Below are positions 61,240 to 64,000 of a DNA stretch of 64,000 nt, in pieces. This stretch comes from Longibacter salinarum (GTDB lineage: Bacteria > Bacteroidota > Rhodothermia > Rhodothermales > Salinibacteraceae), in the NCBI RefSeq assembly GCF_002554795.1, contig NZ_PDEQ01000002.1, forward strand, positions 496,001 through 560,000, given 5' to 3'. The notes beneath the pieces were generated by a model, which worked only from the letters and a program-made list of their open reading frames with translations, made no database searches and was not told the origin of the DNA. The translations under genes were made by a program, and so were the position numbers. The stretch's first letter is position 1; every line of letters starts with the position of its first letter.

Positions 61240-63117
61240 ATGGACGTTCTTCGATTTACCACCGCCGGCAGTGTTGACGACGGCAAGAGCACGCTCATTG
61301 GCCGGCTCATGTACGACACGCAGCAGATCTTTGAGGAGAAGCTGGAGGAAATCCAGCGAAACACGCAGCGGGAAGACGAAGATCTAGAGCTGGCGCTTCT
61401 GACGGATGGTCTCCGTGCCGAGCGTGAGCAGGGCATTACGATCGACGTCGCCTACCGCTACTTCGCGACGCCGAAGCGGAAGTTTATCATCGCGGACACG
61501 CCGGGCCATGAGCAGTACACGCGCAACATGGTGACCGGTGCATCCACGGCGGAGCTGGCCGTGGTGTTGATCGACGCGACCAATGGCGTACTGCAGCAGA
61601 GCCGGCGGCACGGCTTCATCGCCTCGCTCCTGCAGATCCCGCACATGATCGTGGCGGTGAACAAGATGGACCTCGTGGATTACGACGAGTCCGTCTTCCG
61701 CGAGATTGAGGAGGAGTATCGAGCATTCGCCGAGAAGCTCGATATGGACGACATCACGTTCATCCCGATTTCGGCGCTAAAAGGCGACAACGTCGTTGAA
61801 TCGTCGGACAACACGCCGTGGTACAACGGAAGCACGCTGCTCCATAAGCTGGAGACCGTCAAGACGCAGAGCGACCGGAACCAGGTCGATTTCCGCTATC
61901 CGGTGCAGCACGTCATCCGGCCGAACCAGGACTTCCGTGGCTATGCGGGGCAGATTGCGTCGGGTAAAATTCGCCCGGGTGAAGAAGTCATCGTCCTCCC
62001 GTCCGAGCGGTCTACGTCGGTTGAGTCGATCGTCACGCTTGACGGCGATCAGGAAGAAGCCGGACCGGGCGAGTCCATCGTCATGACGCTGGAGGATGAG
62101 ATTGACGTGAGCCGGGGCTCGATGATCGTTCGGGCGCGCAACCGTCCGGAGGTGACCCGTTCCATCGATGCCGATCTGTGTTGGATGGACGAAGAGGCGA
62201 TGCGGACCGACCGTCCGTACATCATCCAGCATACGACGCGCCGTACGCAGGCGTACGTGTCCAAGGTGGTGTATCGCATGAACATCAACTCGCTCCACCG
62301 CGAGGAGGCCGATACCTTCCGCTTGAACGAACTCGGACGCGTCGAACTGGAAACGGCGGATCCGCTCTTCATCGATCCGTACAAGGTGAACCGCTCAACC
62401 GGCGCGTTCATCCTGATCGATCCCGACACGAATGCTACGGTTGGAGCTGGAATGATCCGTGGTGTAGCCGAGAACGTGGCGCCGTACGGAACGGAGTCCG
62501 AAACGGGCATGGAGCGAGCGACCTCGCCGAATGTCGTCTGGGAAGAGCTGAACGTCCCGCGCGAAGAGCGCGAGTCTCGCAATGGCCATAAGGCAGCCGT
62601 CATGTGGCTGACCGGTCTCTCCGGTTCCGGCAAATCGACCATTGCGAAGGAACTGGAGCGCCGCCTCTACGACCTCGGATGCCAGACCATGATGCTTGAT
62701 GGCGACAATGTGCGCCACGGCCTCTCCGGCGATCTTGGCTTCTCCGCTCGCGACCGGAAGGAAAACATCCGGCGCGTTGGTGAGGTCGCACGCCTCTTCT
62801 TTGAGCAAGGCAATGTGACGCTGTGCACCTTCGTTTCGCCGTACCAGGAGGATCGGGACCGTGTCCGGGAATTGCTTCCCGACGACCGGTTCTTCGAAGT
62901 CCACGTCGACTGCGACATCGAGGTTTGCAAAGAGCGCGATCCGAAAGGCCTCTACGCCAAAGCCGAGAGCGGTGAGATCGCGAACTTTACGGGTGTGACG
63001 GCTCCGTACGAAGAGCCCGAATCGCCTGAGGTCGTGGTCCACAGCGACACGGATGATGTCGAAGCCTGCGTTGACCAGCTGGTTGAAGCGCTGAAGCAAC
63101 GTGGCATCATCGAGTAA
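61240..63117 (+). CDS. cysNC: Bifunctional sulfate adenylyltransferase GTPase subunit / APS kinase (CysN-CysC fusion)
   Basis: 625 residues from ATG 61240; the frame is open upstream but reads through repeat sequence. The GTPase domain has G1 AGSVDDGKST, G3 DTPGHEQY and G4 NKMD, followed by two EF-Tu-like beta-barrels. The APS kinase domain starts at about residue 450, with P-loop GLSGSGKST (459-467), DGDNVRHGLSGDLGFS and ENIRRVGEVA. Together with CysD it makes PAPS, the donor for sulfation and for sulfate reduction. The fusion is the NodQ type. No reductase genes are in view, so sulfation of polysaccharide is possible. Confidence 0.96.
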   Translation: MDVLRFTTAGSVDDGKSTLIGRLMYDTQQIFEEKLEEIQRNTQREDEDLELALLTDGLRAEREQGITIDVAYRYFATPKRKFIIADTPGHEQYTRNMVTGASTAELAVVLIDATNGVLQQSRRHGFIASLLQIPHMIVAVNKMDLVDYDESVFREIEEEYRAFAEKLDMDDITFIPISALKGDNVVESSDNTPWYNGSTLLHKLETVKTQSDRNQVDFRYPVQHVIRPNQDFRGYAGQIASGKIRPGEEVIVLPSERSTSVESIVTLDGDQEEAGPGESIVMTLEDEIDVSRGSMIVRARNRPEVTRSIDADLCWMDEEAMRTDRPYIIQHTTRRTQAYVSKVVYRMNINSLHREEADTFRLNELGRVELETADPLFIDPYKVNRSTGAFILIDPDTNATVGAGMIRGVAENVAPYGTESETGMERATSPNVVWEELNVPREERESRNGHKAAVMWLTGLSGSGKSTIAKELERRLYDLGCQTMMLDGDNVRHGLSGDLGFSARDRKENIRRVGEVARLFFEQGNVTLCTFVSPYQEDRDRVRELLPDDRFFEVHVDCDIEVCKERDPKGLYAKAESGEIANFTGVTAPYEEPESPEVVVHSDTDDVEACVDQLVEALKQRGIIE

Positions 63118-63140
63118 GCTTGTTTCCCGCAGTTGGGTGC

Positions 63141-63175
63141 AGCCCGGACCCGCTTTCGTAGCGGTCGTCCGGGCT
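63141..63175 (+). terminator. Strong hairpin after cysNC
   Basis: A 9-bp outer stem (AGCCCGGAC 63141-63149 with 63167-63175) and 5-bp inner stem (CCGCT/AGCGG). No T-run follows closely, so it may be a terminator of reduced efficiency or an mRNA end structure. Confidence 0.5.
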
Positions 63176-63219
63176 GTGCTGTTTCCCCGCACCCTCTCCA
63201 CGCATTGACTCTGTCTCGC

Positions 63220-64000
63220 ATGTCTGAGCCCATCATCGTCACCGGCGGCGCCGGATTTATCGGTTCTGCCGTCGTTCGTCAGCTTATTCGCGATACGAAT
63301 GCTGAAGTCGTTACGGTCGATCGGCTGACGTACGCTGGCCATCGTGCCAATCTCGGCCCGGTTCTGAACAGTCCGCGGCATACGCTCGTCGTGGAAGATA
63401 TCGCGGATGCCGGAGCCATGAAGGATGTGTTCGAGGAATTTCAGCCGGGCGCGGTCATGCATCTGGCCGCGGAGTCGCACGTGGACCGATCGATCGATGG
63501 GCCGGCTGCGTTCATCGAGACGAACATTCTCGGGACGTACACGCTCCTCGAGGCTGCACGGCACCACTGGCGCTCGCTTGACGATGATGCCGCGGATGCC
63601 TTCCGTTTCCTCCACGTGTCGACCGACGAGGTGTACGGTGAACTCGGGGACGAGGGCGCGTTCCACGAAACGACGCCCTACGATCCCAGCTCGCCGTATT
63701 CTGCGAGTAAGGCCTCGGCCGACCATCTGGCCCGTGCGTGGCACCGAACGTACGGTTTGCCGGTCCTGGTAACGAACTGTTCGAATAACTACGGCCCGTA
63801 TCAGTACCCGGAAAAGCTGATTCCGGTGATTCTGCTCAAAGCGCTCGCCGGCGATGCCATTCCCGTTTATGGTACCGGCGAAAATGTTCGGGACTGGTTG
63901 TACGTTGAAGATCACGCAACTGCGCTTCGCGCCGTCCTCGAAAAGGGGGAGCTGGGTGAGACGTACAACATCGGGGGACGCGCCGAACGCCAGAATATTG
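63220..64000 (+). CDS. rfbB: dTDP-glucose 4,6-dehydratase, 3' end outside window
   Basis: ATG 63220 opens a frame that runs off the right edge (about 260 of the usual ~340-350 residues). Motifs: [77 protein letters not shown] (catalytic Tyr/Lys), [18 protein letters not shown] and [15 protein letters not shown]. It dehydrates dTDP-glucose to dTDP-4-keto-6-deoxyglucose, precursor of dTDP-rhamnose. The remaining rml genes may lie beyond the window. Confidence 0.95.
   Translation, partial: MSEPIIVTGGAGFIGSAVVRQLIRDTNAEVVTVDRLTYAGHRANLGPVLNSPRHTLVVEDIADAGAMKDVFEEFQPGAVMHLAAESHVDRSIDGPAAFIETNILGTYTLLEAARHHWRSLDDDAADAFRFLHVSTDEVYGELGDEGAFHETTPYDPSSPYSASKASADHLARAWHRTYGLPVLVTNCSNNYGPYQYPEKLIPVILLKALAGDAIPVYGTGENVRDWLYVEDHATALRAVLEKGELGETYNIGGRAERQNI

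Noticed and set aside
60231-61436. 401-codon minus-strand frame
   Set aside because: Antisense to cysD, the repeat-containing gap and the start of cysNC; low-complexity Arg/Ser start.
62395-63915. 506-codon minus-strand frame
   Set aside because: Lies across cysNC, the hairpin and rfbB, all with clear conserved motifs on the plus strand; no homology pattern of its own.
1-64000. tRNA, rRNA, CRISPR array, transposase or phage genes
   Set aside because: Scanned by eye for T-arm-like GGTTCGAATCC contexts, regular spaced repeats and DDE or integrase motifs; none was convincing.

Overview
The window looks like a chromosomal segment of a high-GC, probably moderately halophilic member of the Bacteroidota/Rhodothermota lineage (Salinibacter/Longibacter-like). 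This is inferred from gene content: Oar-like TonB-dependent receptors with CarboxypepD_reg domains, an ECF sigma/FecR/STN-receptor set followed by a DUF4249-like lipoprotein, type IX secretion (T9SS) style C-terminal domains, a gingipain-family (C25) peptidase, many secreted lipoproteins and acidic low-complexity N-terminal tails. No tRNA, rRNA, IS element, prophage or CRISPR array was seen.

Positions 1-4.4 kb: a left-truncated membrane-anchored FG-GAP/VCBS repeat protein, a small convergent lipoprotein, and a lipoprotein M19 dipeptidase. An 18-bp perfect palindrome lies between the last two.

Positions 4.9-19.7 kb: a same-strand block of surface genes. It holds two paralogous Oar-like TonB-dependent receptors, two Calx-beta/OB-fold lipoproteins with nearly duplicated modules, a 1231-residue secreted endonuclease I with OB-fold modules and a T9SS-type C-terminus, and a small FN3 lipoprotein. 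The block is punctuated by good intrinsic terminators. I read it as a candidate extracellular nucleic-acid capture and degradation locus; this is the most interesting part of the window.

Positions 20-31.4 kb: S9 prolyl-oligopeptidase-type peptidase, DUF2752 and TM2 membrane proteins, LysM/SLT lytic transglycosylase, CDF cation transporter, RecQ helicase, an unrecognised secreted protein and a small hypothetical protein.

Positions 31.7-38.1 kb: a surface-signalling set in the order ECF sigma factor, FecR/DUF4974 anti-sigma factor, STN-TonB receptor, DUF4249-like lipoprotein. RecX, an AI-2E family permease and purine nucleoside phosphorylase follow.

Positions 41.5-64 kb: a cell-surface polysaccharide region. 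One minus-strand operon encodes a GT4 glycosyltransferase, a C25 (gingipain/PorU-like) peptidase and a Wzx-like flippase. A plus-strand GT2 gene follows, with the remnant of another glycosyltransferase behind it. A second minus-strand cassette (aminotransferase, PglC-like phosphoglycosyltransferase, PglD-like acetyltransferase, GT4, PglF-like dehydratase) has the composition expected for a diacetylated amino-sugar (bacillosamine-type) pathway. A plus-strand series encodes UDP-glucose dehydrogenase, UDP-glucuronate decarboxylase, CysD, CysN-CysC and a right-truncated dTDP-glucose 4,6-dehydratase. These would supply UDP-glucuronate, UDP-xylose, PAPS and the dTDP-4-keto-6-deoxyglucose precursor of dTDP-rhamnose.
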